From Bilabrum cf. latius (taxonomy: Eukaryota > Bigyra: Bicosoecida > Bigyra > Bicosoecida): DNA of 64,000 nt. The stretch is taken from assembly GCA_965178125.1 (NCBI GenBank), contig OZ237753.1, positions 434,001 through 498,000 on the forward strand, given 5' to 3'. Of this stretch, positions 12,601-24,135 are shown in pieces. How positions within the stretch are numbered: position 1 is the first letter of the stretch; each line of letters begins with the position of its first letter. Below the pieces are notes generated by a model. It saw only the letters and a program-made list of their open reading frames with translations. It was not told where the DNA came from and searched no databases. Position numbers and translations under genes: made by a program.

Positions 12601-15600
12601 AGGGAGCGGTCCGCCCGTTTGGCCACCGGCACCAGGTCCTCCTTCTACAAGGCTAATGCCGACATCACCAAGCTGGCCCGTGCGGCCTCCAAGCACGTGT
12701 CCTCCAAGCCGACCAGAGCATCAGCAGCTCGAGCGGCGGCGTTGATGCGTGAGAAGCAGCAGCAAACTGGGGCTCGGGACGAGTCCAAAGCCGCGGCTAT
12801 CATGGCAGCTGCAGCAGCATCAGCAGCCGGCGGATTCTCTGATGCTGAGGTTGACAAACCGAGGCCGCCACCGCCATCGAGAGAGGGCCAGCTGCCAGCC
12901 GGGACACAGCACCAAGGCAGAGGTGGCACTCCGGGCAGGTCACAACCCAGGGCGCCGCCTAGCAGGGAGGCTGGGTCAGGTGGACGAGACGGCTCATGGG
13001 ATGAGGCTAGCCCGGCAAGGGGTCGCAAGCGCGGTGGGGAGCAGCACGCGAGCCATCCGTCTGCGGTTGGTGGAAGCAGCCGCTCTTTCCGACGCATTGC
13101 ATCTGGTGTGAGCGTTGGATACCTGGGTAATCTGATCGACGAGCAAGTTGCGGATGAGGCTGACCTGGACGGGGAATGGGAAGGGGGGCGAAGCGGACAT
13201 GACGAGACGGGCAGGAGTGCAACAGGGCTCACCCAGGGTGCGGCCGGATCCAGGGAGCACGAGATGCCCGGCGGAGGTCCCAGGGAGCAAATGTTTACAG
13301 GAAACGGCACAGGGGGCCGGAACAGGGGCGGGCCCAACCGGGTATCGTCCTTTGGTGCGGTGAGCCTGGGTTCAAGCCACAGCGAGAGCTCTTAGCAACT
13401 CGTGGAGGGCCAGTCAGGGTCGGGGCACGACCTCAGGAGAGAGTTGCTCGACTCGTAGAGCGCACGTCGTCACCAACACGACGAATAGATGCACGTGACG
13501 AGTGCGACTGGCACCAGCCCTTAGCAGCGGAGGCTGTCGCGAAAGCACCCGCACAGTCAGACAATGGCGGGAGGTGCCATGCAGGGTGCGTCTGGGGGCG
13601 CTAAGGGCACGCACGCCGGGCAAAGGCCAATGCGCGCCGCCAGCTCCGCTGCAGATCTCCACAACGTTGCAAATGCTCACACCGTTGCTCGCCGGGCGGC
13701 GAGGGATTTCCGGCAGAAAAAAGAGCAGCTGCGCATGAGTCGCACGGACTTGACCGCTGGGACTGAGTATCAGGACGCAGTGGGCCTCGGTAGCGGGGAG
13801 GGTGGCGATGGTGACCCGTCGGACGGTCATGACAGCAGCGGCCATCCCCAGCAGGCTCACCTGGATGAGGACGAGCGAAGCGTTGTGCTAGCCAGGGTTG
13901 CCTCCCGGGCGCGAGTTGTGCCCATCAAACAGAGGGTACGAACCGACGCGGCAGCGGCGGCAGAGGCCCGAAACTTGCTGGCAGAGGCAAAGGCAGCGGG
14001 GGCCAAGGTTGGTCGGGTTCGGCCGTGGATGTCGGGAGCTCATGCTGGTGGCGCTGCTCGCAGCGTAGACTAGGAACAGCACAGGCCACGACATGGTTCC
14101 GATCATGTGGATGGGCACAGTCAGGCGTCAGTAGGCGGAATGCGCGGGCTTGGGGCCCTGTCATCTTCAGCAAGCCGGAGGCATGAATCCAGCCGGCGCC
14201 TCAGGCTAGCAATGCAGGCTGCATCCACTGGTAGTGGTGCTAGAAGTCGTGTGATGAGTGAAGACGAGGAGCAAGCGGCGGCCCTCCGTGATCGGGGAAT
14301 TGTATTGCTTGCCAAACCCAAGGTATACAGCCCGATCGCCGCGGGATTAGATTCAGCTGGGGCTGGGTTTGGGAGGCCAGTCGAACCGGCAACCACGTCT
14401 GGACAAGGCATGCACCGGGCAGGCACGATGGGACCGGGGACCCAGGGAACACGAGGGCATGTGCCGTCTCGAATGATTAGTCGCCGCCACAGCATGGAGG
14501 ACATCATGCACGGGTCGAGCCTAGCGGTTGGCCAAGCCATGGCGCGCAGGCAGCACGACAGCGATGCTCGCTTCTTGACGGATAGCGTGAGCGGTGGACT
14601 GTTTCACCTTGATGCCAGCATGGCTTCTTCGCCTTCGAGCAGCAAAACGGGCGCTGGTACTGGTGGGCGACCAAGGAAGGTTGGACCAGGACCAGGAGCG
14701 GGAGCGGGAGCGGGAGGTGTAGGCGGAGAAAGGGGCAGTGGATCGATTCGGGCACCGCGCGCACAGCGACGTTCTGGGGGTGCTGGCGATGCACGATATG
14801 GGCGGCGCTCTTCGTTGCCTGACCGTTTGAGCGAGCAAAGTGGTCAAGCAAGTGCTCGTGCTGCTCTGCCGCGCGGATCTCCTAGGAACAGCGACCCACG
14901 GCGGGTGCGGGCTGAGTCCAATTCGTCGTCGCAAGGCGTGAGCTGGGATCCTGAATCACTTTCTGATGCCACTGGAGAGGGCAGGGCGGTCCAATTTGAG
15001 GGTAGAGCGGCGAGCAGGGGAAGAGGCGTGGCTGTCCCCTCGTCTGGCCTGTTGCTGCATCCGCACTCGGGCCGATCGGTTCCGTCCCTAGATTTGCGCG
15101 GCGCCCGTCCCAGCGCGACCGACCTGCAAGGCGACACCTCTGGTATGATTCTATCGGCTCGAACGTTCGCCGATGCCGGTCGTGCGCGCGACCATGCGGT
15201 GCACCCGCGGCGAGGACGAGGCGGCGGCGGCTCACTCAGGGGACCGGGTTCGTCTCATGTTTCCGTTCAGCTGCCGCTGTCCATTCAGTCTGCGCGACTG
15301 GGTGCATCGCATGGCAGTGCATCAAGGCACGGCTACTACCGCGATCACCGGGCAGCCAGGGGAGTACTTTCGGGTAGCCGCGGCACTGCTGGCAGGACCG
15401 TGCCGATGCCGATGGGTGCTTCTGGGCAGGATGGGCACGGGCAGGCGCTGGGCCTTGATCACCTACTGGTGGCGTCTGGCTCGATCGGTGGCCGGAGTGA
15501 TGGTGCATCGGGGGTGCGTGCCTAGTATGCATTGCACGGTGGTGTGCGCAGGACTCGAGCAAGGTCCCACTCTCCAAATTCGATGCGGGTGGGGGCGGGC

Positions 15601-15798
15601 GGGGCAGCGGTTGGCGGTGGCAGACCTGGACCTGGACTCGATCGAGATTCCACCTGGGGTAGTGCAGGCGCAGATAACAGCAGGAACCCTTCGGCATCCA
15701 TGCACAACAGTTCAAGAGGCCAGCTGCCGTCCGGAACCGTTGCAATGCCGATGGATGGCCTGGCCTTGGCGGGCCAGTCGGCGATTGTCCGGCGATAA
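9652..15798 (+). CDS. Unidentified 2,048-residue disordered and coiled-coil protein
   Basis: I recognise no family. The frame runs from ATG 9652 to TAA 15796-15798, 2,048 codons, with seven TAGs (9748, 10372, 11527, 12511, 13393, 14071, 15523) and no TAA or TGA. That makes it one of the cleanest demonstrations of UAG readthrough in the window. The first 35 residues (MSYYQQAFDKILQECC) look structured. A folded-looking segment follows near residues 120-290 (VDLAEIVAALRVHLRELSF). A basic and charged coiled coil with many Arg-rich heptads lies at about 660-740, and another helical region at about 840-980. The rest is Ser/Gly/Arg/Ala-rich and predicted by eye to be disordered. Codon use is GC-rich, as in its neighbours. 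A scaffold or cytoskeletal role would fit, but that is only a guess. Confidence 0.8.
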
Positions 15799-17380
15799 TG
15801 TTGAGCAAAGAGATTTGGTTAATCGTTGTTATATTAACTTGTCACTGCAACGGTCATTCGTGCGACTTGTCCCCATGAAGTTGAAATGCTAGTGCACCAA
15901 TTTAGAGCTGTGTCTACGTCCGTTTTGCTCCTGCCTCCTCCAATGCGCTTCCATTGGCATTGCACGCCCCCTCTTACCGGCAGCATACATTCATCGTTGT
16001 CTCCCGATCGGTAGTACCTTTCGCGATGCCGGTGATTTTTCGGCACCTGTGGGACATCCATCATGCTTCGGTCTCATCGTACTCAAGCCTATACTTGCGA
16101 GCACCCAGCGGCCCTACGACTCCAAATTGGTTTCAAGAAATATTACAACCGCCATTGCTGCTACCTTGAGCACTGCTCTTTTCCTGCATTATTGCGAAGG
16201 TGACAAAGGGCTGACAGACAGTTGACTTTGCTAGCAGCAGCAGTCAATGCACATCGACTGACGAATGAACAACTCCTTCGAGCTTGAACACGGTAGTAAC
16301 ACGACAGTCTCTCGAAGTCTCAACTTACAGATGGTTCGACCGGGCATTTTCCAGTTTTCCAGCCAGGACATCGATCAGAAACTGCAATACCCCTCAGCGC
16401 CGCATCTATATGCCTGCCACAGCCGCTCCACGTTGGCTTACCGCAATTTGGGCACGTCACCTTATAGCACATAGCAGCAGTTCTTTGTTTCAATGCTTGA
16501 AGTGCCGCTGGGTGCCGGTTGCTGAATGTTCAGCTGATCGGCGCGGCTACTAGTAGTTCCGGTGTCCGGCTGCAAAGCAAGCCCAAGGACGAATACTTGC
16601 GGTATCGATCCGCTCGCGTACAAGCGCGGCGTGCATTGTGTAAAGAATCGTGAGAGCATGCTTCTAGTGGGGGGGCTTTTGCCCAGGTAGGAGGCTCAGT
16701 GCTGCACTGCACTCTGGACGTTGAGACGGACGTTGATTGGTCAAGGGTTTCTTCAATGCAATATACAGAATTCATTCGTTGGTAAGGCTTTATTCTTTGT
16801 AAATCAAGCAACTCCGCCGCAAAACTAACTACAAGCAGGCTTCCGGCCTCGCGTGTCGAGTGAACGCCGGCCACCTGCTATGCTCTCAGTGAGGCTATCA
16901 CCACTGGCTGCACCAGACTGATCCATGATCAACTGGATTTGGACCCAGAGGCTGTCTTTGCTTCACCAGCTGATCCTGTCTCTTCCTTTGCCACGGCTGG
17001 CTTTCCTTTTTCTGCAGACTGCGCCGATCGAATTTGGATGAGCCATCAGTGATACACTTGCCCAACTTGACCCGCAGCGTAGAAAATTTCATGAGCGTGT
17101 GAGTATTCGTACGAACAACTCACCAATTTGGTTGGATCGACCGCACAGACACCGGTCCTCCACCCGGAACATCGCTCCCCCATAGGTACTCCTGCAAGGG
17201 CGGCGTCGATGTGCTAGCCGCATCCCGCCCACGTTGCCTTTCCACATTTGGAGCACGGAACCTTTCGACACATTCTAGTTTAGCTAATGTTGTGGATGAT
17301 GCTCAGTCAAGGTTGTCAGCTGAGTTTGGTATACTGTAAAGTGCACCGTACTTTAGATCCCTGCCGGGCAGACCTCTCAG
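15799..17380. other. Gene-poor region
   Basis: No gene can be supported here on either strand. Short open frames exist, but none has recognisable homology, and several end at TAG, which is not a reliable stop in this genome. The base composition is closer to even than in the flanking coding DNA. Confidence 0.5.
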
Positions 17381-17383
17381 AGA

Positions 17384-17480
17384 ACCCCCAGATTTGTCCG
17401 GGGGGTTCCAATCGTAAAATCAACAGGTGCCGTCGATTTTACGACCAAAATCGACAAAGTTGGACAAATCTGGGGATGTT
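17384..17480. repeat. Foldback (inverted-repeat) element, left copy
   Basis: The arm CCCCAGATTTGTCC near 17389 is answered by its reverse complement GGACAAATCTGGGG near 17464. Inside it is a second nested palindrome, TCGATTTT then AAAATCGA, near 17434-17456. The outer sequence recurs in inverted orientation near 20328-20352. The form resembles a small non-autonomous (MITE-like) foldback element. Confidence 0.7.
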
Positions 17481-17958
17481 GGCCCACTAAAACCGACATT
17501 ACTCGGAATCAATTGAGGAGACGAGCACGCCTCCACACTCCTTCCGTGTTTCGTCCAGCACGGCTGTTGGATCGCCGGATTTTTCAACCTTCTCACAATA
17601 ACCAATGGCAGGTGCATCTGATGGCTCTGGGTTAGACCCCACTGGTAAAGCCGTGCTATCAGACCAGCTCGGCGAGGAGTCTGCGGCCGCCACTGGTGGC
17701 GTCGGCGCCCCCAGAACCATTAAGTTTAGCTCTTCCTCTCGTAGACATATTATATTCTCTATTCCTCTCGTAGTGACCGATTGAGATATTGAACAGTGCT
17801 GATGAGGGCAACGAATAGTGCCTTCGATGCTTGTGGCTGTTGAGAAGCGGGATTGCTTTCCTCTATACAAACACTATCGCAGAGCCCGCGGTCGACCATG
17901 TTGAGCTTGCTAGCCTTCGCGAAGTGCTGATGGGTCTAAGATACCTGAAGGCACCCCC

Positions 17959-19180
17959 TCACATCGCTGCTCATGCCTCGGCCACCCCCACTGCCTCTCC
18001 CCTGGCTGCCCCGTCTCCTGGTCCTCCGCCCCCCTGCCCCTGCCCCAGCTGTTACGCCCGCAGTCCCACCGGGTGCCTGCCCCGGCAGCCCACCCGTCGC
18101 ACCACTGCTGGGGCCCCCCAGCATGTCATGCCCCCCCCGCCCCACCCCTGTCCCCTTCCCCCCGGGCCCAGTCCCCTCCAGCCCCATGACCTCCCTGCCC
18201 GACCACGATATCGCCGACGCAGTCGCAGTCGCAGTCGCTTTCGAGCTCACTCGCATCGCTGCTCATGCCTCGGCCACCCCCACTGCCTCTCCCCTGGCTG
18301 CCCCGTCTCCTGGTCCTCCTCGCCTCCCGCCGCCCCCCTGCCCCTGCCCCTGCCCCTGCTGTTACGCCCGCAGTCCCACCGGGTGCCTGCCCCGGCAGCC
18401 CACCCGTCGCACCACTGCTGGGGCCCCCCAGCATGTCATGCCCCCCCCGCCCCACCCCTGTCCCCTTCCCCCCGGGCCCAGTCCCCTCCAGCCCCATGAC
18501 CTCCCTGCCCGACCACGATATCGCCAACGCAGTCGCAGTCGCAGTCGCTTTCGAGCTCACTCGCATCGCTGCTCATGCCTCGGCCACCCCCACTGCCTCT
18601 CCCCTGGCTGCCCCGTCTCCTGGTCCTCCTCGCCTCCCGCCGCCCCCCTGCCCCTGCCCCTGCCCCTGCTGTTACGCCCGCAGTCCCACCGGGTGCCTGC
18701 CCCGGCAGCCCACCCGTCGCACCACTGCTGGGGCCCCCCAGCATGTCATGCCCCCCCCGCCCCACCCCTGTCCCCTTCCCCCCGGGCCCAGTCCCCTCCA
18801 GCCCCATGACCTCCCTGCCCGACCACGATATCGCCGACGCAGTCGCAGTCGCAGTCGCTTTCGAGCTCACTCGCATCGCTGCTCATGCCTCGGCCACCCC
18901 CACTGCCTCTCCCCTGGCTGCCCCGTCTCCTGGTCCTCCTCGCCTCCCGCCGCCCCCCTGCCCCTGCCCCTGCCCCAGCTGTTACGCCCGCAGTCCCACC
19001 GGGTGCCTGCCCCGGCAGCCCACCCGTCGCACCACTGCTGGGGCCCCCCAGCATGTCATGCCCCCCCCGCCCCACCCCTGTCCCCTTCCCCCCGGGCCCA
19101 GTCCCCTCCAGCCCCATGACCTCCCTGCCCGACCACGAAATCGCCGACGCAGTCGCAGTCGCAGTCGCTTTCGAGCTCAG
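17959..19180. repeat. GC-rich tandem satellite, four copies of about 310 bp
   Basis: Four near-identical units start at about 17959, 18247, 18557 and 18867; the anchor ATGCCTCGGCC lies at 17973, 18265, 18575 and 18885. Successive periods are 292, 310 and 310 bp. Copy 1 lacks 18 bp of the CCTCCTCGCCTCCCGCCG stretch. Units differ by single bases (for example CAGCTGTTAC or CTGCTGTTAC). Because 292 and 310 both leave remainder 1 on division by 3, any reading frame rotates at each unit, so no frame gives a repeated peptide. Long Pro-rich frames on the plus strand and Gly-rich frames on the minus strand are open simply because the DNA is very GC-rich. I consider it non-coding satellite. Confidence 0.9.
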
Positions 19181-20299
19181 CTCTGTCGCTGGTGTCGCCG
19201 GAAGCCGGCCGGCACTTGCCGCTTTGTCTTGCCGAAATGCCCGGCCGCGTCGGCAGAGTATCCTGCGTGTGCAAACCAAGAGGAGACGGGAACCGCGGGG
19301 CGAGATGCGGAGGCAAACACACTTTGTAGTACAAGCCTATAACCTGAAAGTGATTGCTCACCTCATCTCAGGTACACGAGAACCGAAAGCAGGCGAGCCC
19401 ATCTAGGCAGGATTGCCATGCTGCCTCTACCTTGGTTGTTCGCCAGCTTCCAAGAAGAACGACAAGCCTAGCTAGTCAAATAGTACTCCAGTAGGACGAG
19501 CTAGTATGGGCTCAACCCTACCTTCTTTTCAAAGGCTTTCTCTGCTTGCAGAACTGTGCGTTCACCGCGAACGCGACGGCGGGCGCGCAGGTGCTGCCAC
19601 GTCCTGGGCTTAAGCGCCTGCCTCAAAAGCTAAGTAACTGTCACACAAGAGGTAACGCAAGAGCGTGCCACCTGTCCCGGCCGGACGGAGTATCCTCGTG
19701 GCTAGTTGCAGACGAACTGGAATCGCTCAAAGCATCGTCCCCTACTGCCTGATGCGAGTCGCGCCGGAGCTCGTCTTAAGCCACGCAGCGTAAAAAATCT
19801 TCAATCACCGTTTTTGCGGCTCGATCCCTCTGTCCCTTTGGTAGGGTTCGTGGGACTCGGACAAACATCTGTTCGATCCTACGCTTGAAATGAATCGGCA
19901 GCCTTCGACTCAACGCACGAACTACGGCCGGAACGGATGCCGAAAAGCCACTTCTGCGATGATGTTATGAACATGTAGGCGATAGGAATCGATAAAAAAT
20001 GTGGCATGAAGCAGCCTAGTTGGGAGCAAATTGCGCTGGCCAAAGGTCGCCCCTGTAGTTCACCAAGTAGTTAATTAGACACTCAAGAACCTCTTACTGA
20101 TTCATCTGTAGTATAATATTGCAATGAATGGTCGGAACAGTCTCTCAAAGCTTGTCACCAGGCACGATGTGGACGGCTGTCGGATTCTGGCCGATTCGCT
20201 CATCCAGCCGTTTGTTTTCTGTAAATCCGACCGGGCGGCCTGTCGAATTCGTCGATAAACTTGTGATCGGATCGGATCGGATCACCGAATCCGACAGTC
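19181..20299. other. Gene-poor region right of the satellite
   Basis: No supported gene. The DNA becomes more AT-rich beyond about 19900. The tandem motif GGATC repeats three times near 20264-20282. Confidence 0.5.
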
Positions 20300-20355
20300 C
20301 GTCGATTTTGGCACGTCGATTTTGGCAACCCCGGACAAATCTGGGGGTTCTCTCA
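20300..20355. repeat. Foldback element, right inverted copy
   Basis: The sequence CGATTTTGGC occurs twice (about 20312 and 20328) and is followed by CCGGACAAATCTGGGGGTTC. This is the reverse complement of the left boundary sequence near 17380-17405, including the flanking AGAGAACCCCC. The two copies therefore face each other across about 2.9 kb that contains the satellite. Confidence 0.7.
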
Positions 20356-20357
20356 GC

Positions 20358-20440
20358 GAAAAGGGGGCACAGATGGGGGCACAGAGGGGGCCCAGACCCC
20401 CCAGACCCTACCCATCTGTGCCCCCCCCCTCTATCTCGGC
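20358..20440. repeat. GGGGGCACAG foldback repeat, copy 1
   Basis: GGGGGCACAGATGGG near 20361 is mirrored by CCCATCTGTGCCCCC near 20410, with a second GGGGGCACAG and CCCAGACCCCCCAGACCC between them. The same building blocks recur near 22284-22380. Confidence 0.65.
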
Positions 20441-20812
20441 CAATACTTGGAATTAAATCAAACTAAGGGCACCAATGGACTTGTCTCGACGAGTAGAGTC
20501 GTCTAGCATCGTCGGGGTGGGCAGCCCGGCGAATTCCGCGCACCTCTTAAAAACACACACTACCACGCCAATCTGATTATTGGTCCAAAACCAGCATTTT
20601 GATATCTACTACAATGCCGAATGGGCCAAACCAACTCAGACTGAGCAAAATATGTAATGTATTTGTATTCTATTCGTCAAGGCTCACGCATTTTCTTAGA
20701 TAGGTTGTAGTTTCTGAACCACAGCGTCTACAGTTTACAGCGTGAACTTGCCTCGTTCATGCCCATCGACTAATCAGTCAAACCCGATTTCAATCTACTC
20801 CTAGCATGTTTA

Positions 20813-21885
20813 ATCATCAAATTCACTGTCTTTCCCATTCTGCTGGTCCAATATCGAGTCAAATAGAGCAGGATTCCACGCATCCATATCAGCACACTGC
20901 GCGATCTGCCAGCAAGCTTGCATCAACCTGCGGAATGTTGGCATCCTATATGAATTCCTTGAGCATCGTCTTGCTGACGTCGAGGTCCAGCCGCACACGA
21001 GCTTCCAGCAATCGGCCACTGGTAAGGAGGCTACTCCTCCTAGGGTCCGCGCCTGCCTTACCGACTGAGAACTTGCGCTCAGCCTCTGCACTAGACACTG
21101 GTTAGAGTAACACGGTCTTGATTACCCGCACTACAGCTAGTAGCATGCTCTTGCGTGATCGGGCCATCGCCGGGGTAGATTCACTCCGCCTGTGCATGGT
21201 CACAGCACGACCTGCAGCTGCCCTGGCCTGAGAAGAACTGGAGGAGGACGACGAGAAGACGAACCTGGCTGAGCCAATGGAGCCATGCTGCCTGCCTCAC
21301 CGTCGTGCTCATCACTATGCTGTCGGGCTGCCTCGTTGTGCGCTTGTCTGCATTACGCCCCTGATGCCGCCGGCTGTGGCTCAGTCGCGGCCTTCGGTCT
21401 ACCCCTCTTTTCCCCAATCCTTCCGTGGTTCTTCTTATCAACTGGTTAATAACAAGCTTACTTTTCGTGGTTTTTCTCGTAGAAGTTGCCGTGTAGTCGC
21501 CACACCTCGAAAATCGCTTGGTGATTTTGCCGTCGACCGCGCACATTCCGCAAATCGTGCTGCCGTCTGGAGAACGATAGAAGAAGCAGGACGAGCTTGC
21601 GGGGCCTTGAGATCTGCCTTGATCACGCGGTCTTGAGCCTTCCGCAGCAATCGCTGCAGCCTGCAGGAGATGCTCGCCGGAATGCTCCAACCTTTGGCTT
21701 CCTGCGTTCGCCTGCTGCCACATAGTCATAATGTGCCTATTATGAATAAGCTGATGGTACGCGTCGGCCGAAGTATCCACAGAGTCGCTACTGCTGCTGC
21801 TTGCAGCCATTGATGCAGCGTAGGCCTCACCTGGCGGGAAGTAAACGCACTCAGCAGTGACGGCTCCTGTTATAAGAGGAGACAA
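20813..21885 (-). pseudogene. Decayed hAT-type transposase
   Basis: The minus strand at about 21090-20960 encodes SSAEAERKFSVG, then DPRRSSLLTSGRLLEARVRL. This matches the C-terminal hAT dimerisation domain, whose usual pattern is SSAxxERxFS followed by RRSSL. Upstream, the frame 21885-21181 has a CxxC motif (ICGMC) that could be a decayed BED-like zinc finger. In-frame TAA and TGA lie between the two parts, and the RNase H-like catalytic core is missing. I read it as a degraded, internally deleted copy of a cut-and-paste element, in keeping with the repeat-rich surroundings. Confidence 0.7.
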
Positions 21886-23070
21886 AAAGCTTCATACGTT
21901 GACTACGCTACCTTTGAATTGCCCGCGGTGAAGAGCACCTTCTGCTTCACAAGCTCCCGGTCGTGCCCAGCTTTCTGCATTCTGTGGCACGTTATATAAA
22001 GCAATTACCATTTCTCCATGAATCAGATTGCTACTATGGTACTAATGAACAACCATGACTCATACCACCGTGTGATATTGTCTGGTAGGTACTTGGCAGA
22101 ACCCTTTGAGAAATCCTGGCCCTCGCCCACTGGATCGGATCAGGGCATCGGAACCCCTGAGGGACGTTGGGGTCGACCAAACTTCTTCTTGCTGCCATTC
22201 TTGGCTCTATCTGCCATTTTTCAAACTTATTTGGTATCTTCGGGACAGTATCACATCATTATTGGCCAGTAATATGCATTTTAGGGGGGGGCACAGGATT
22301 TCGCCTCGAAAAGGTGGTACCTCTGTGCCCCCCCTGTTCCGGTTTAGGGGGCACAGACCCTGTGCCCCCCCCCTGAGGGGTCTGGGCCCGGCGGTGGCCC
22401 CATATTTTCTGTTACTCTGGTATTTTATCCCCCAGGGCCACTATGTGAGCCATGGTGAGTACAGATCCACATTGTCGATACATGGTGCGTGAGAGGCACC
22501 GAAACCCCTCGAGCAGAGCAGCGGCGCACTTCAGGTTGCAGTGCTTGCCATCTCTGCACGCGGTCTGACTCCGGGGCCACGATCGTAGTGCCCAGTGCTA
22601 TAGAACTGGGTGGAACGCCGCATCCACGCGTGTAAGAGAGCCACAGAATCTCAAACGGCGCGCGCAGTGACTGACGCCCTGCATATGGCGCCGTGTTGTA
22701 TGTAGTACCTTGCTGCCGCCGGGCCATCCCGGATTCCGCCAACAACTTTGAAACCGGAACAACTTGTGCTTGCGCGTGGCACCGTTGGGTCCCAAAGCCA
22801 GCATCATCCTTCGAATTTATCACGATAAATTCATGGCCACATGACGCATACTTGCTTGGTGCCGCAAGGTGGAGTTTGAGCTCAACGGTTCAAACTGGTA
22901 CGGTTAGGCGTCGTTGCCCTGGACCATGGTTAGCCGACCAAATCCTGCAGGCAATGGATCACCGAGTGGACTGCTGTCGCATTGTTTGAAGAGAGTAAGT
23001 CCTTCAATATCTAGTGGTACGACGCGGTGCACCCGATGGTGGCTTGCCGCATTGATGATTCAGACCACGT
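21886..23070. other. Gene-poor region with a second GGGGGCACAG repeat
   Basis: No supported gene. It includes the repeat at 22284-22380, listed separately. Confidence 0.5.
22284..22380. repeat. GGGGGCACAG foldback repeat, copy 2
   Basis: GGGGGGGGCACAG near 22285 pairs with CTGTGCCCCCCC near 22323. A second pair, GGGGGCACAG and CTGTGCCCCCCCC, follows at about 22348-22371. It shares this unit with the copy at 20358-20440, so it belongs to one dispersed foldback family. Confidence 0.65.
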
Positions 23071-23171
23071 CTCACGACTAGGCCTAGCCTACATCGCAGC
23101 ATGCTGTTTCAGCAGTCTGCCATTCGGCGAGGAAACGGAGCGCAAGATTAGATGCAATCCTAGCTCTGATC

Positions 23172-23978
23172 GTGTCCATGGCTGCTGCCTTCATGTTCAG
23201 CATAATCGCTGCAGCCGAGTTCCAAGGGTCATGCCCATGCTTCCTGCTGCCTGTCGAATATCAAGACTTTTCTGGACAACAACTTGGCTGCGCAACAAAT
23301 GACACTATCCCAAAGTCGCTTCACCTGCTCGTGCACGAAGACGTTCACGGCTCCGAGCCGAGCACCGAACGCTCGGACGACGGGGTTGAGGACGAGGCCG
23401 ATGAAATGCAGCAGGACGTGAACGACACCGTGTGGATCCTTCAGCTCGAAGATGCGGTGTTTGCGGCTGCAGTTGCCATGATAATCTGCAAGGTATTCGA
23501 TCTGTCACTATGGCTCGCCAGGATGCCTGGGATGCCGTGGGCGGCAGCAGCAGCAACAGCTGCGCACGCTAGCAGCGAAGGATAGGATGATTAGAGATAG
23601 GATTAGATTGATGATCGGCATGTTCCTTTCTGCAGGACCGATGCGGCTGGGCTCATGGTTTCGGTAGTGTTTGCTGTCCTCGCGGCGTGGATGGTCGTGG
23701 ACGGCCTCGCAGTGATTGGGCAGTGCGGCAGGTACGGTGCGTCCCGCGGGTCTTTCGCGCGGGGCTGGTTCAACGCAGTGCTGATGGAGCAGCTCGTCCA
23801 GGAACCGCTGTTGTGCCTAGCGACATACTATGTGTGCCGGGGGTGCCCGCGCCGGCACTGTTGCAGGGGGGTTGCTGGCCACGGGACGGAAGAAGCGAGC
23901 GGGGGTGCCACAAGCGACTTCCAAAACAGGGGCTCACAAACAGGGCGACTACGAGCAGCACGAGCTAGTTGTGCATGA
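23172..23978 (+). CDS. Unidentified multi-pass membrane protein (start uncertain)
   Basis: I do not recognise the family. The frame encodes hydrophobic segments around AAAFMFSIIAAA, VFAAAVAMIICKVFDLSLWLA, MVSVVFAVLAAWMVVDGLAVI and LLCLATYYVC. These are separated by an acidic loop (SDDGVEDEADEMQQDVND) and end at TGA 23976-23978. The frame is open upstream of the ATG at 23172 to at least 23075, and the first hydrophobic stretch spans that ATG, so the true start or an upstream exon probably lies further left. Four TAGs crowd into eight codons at 23583, 23592, 23598 and 23604. They would give a Gln/Asp-rich loop, or they may lie in an intron ending in TTTCTGCAG near 23636. The 3' end is 157 bp before the Tim9-like gene. 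Confidence 0.5.
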
Positions 23979-24135
23979 GGTGTGAAAAAGTACAGCTTGG
24001 CGCTGTGGTGAAGCACCGCCGGTGCCCGCGCGCCGAATGGTGGCGCCGCCGGTACTACGGGCCGGTAGAGGATTGTAGCGTGCAGTCGCAGACGGCACCC
24101 CTTCAAGTCCACTCACTGTAGGTGACTTTATCGAT

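Noticed and set aside
17499-17870. Minus-strand ORF of 123 codons ending in TAA
   Set aside because: It has no TAG, no recognisable motif, and borders the foldback element. It may be chance, or a last exon of an unseen gene, but cannot be supported.
17831-19406. Overlapping Pro-rich ORFs across the satellite
   Set aside because: The repeat unit shifts the frame by one base, and frames are open on both strands. This is expected of very GC-rich tandem DNA.
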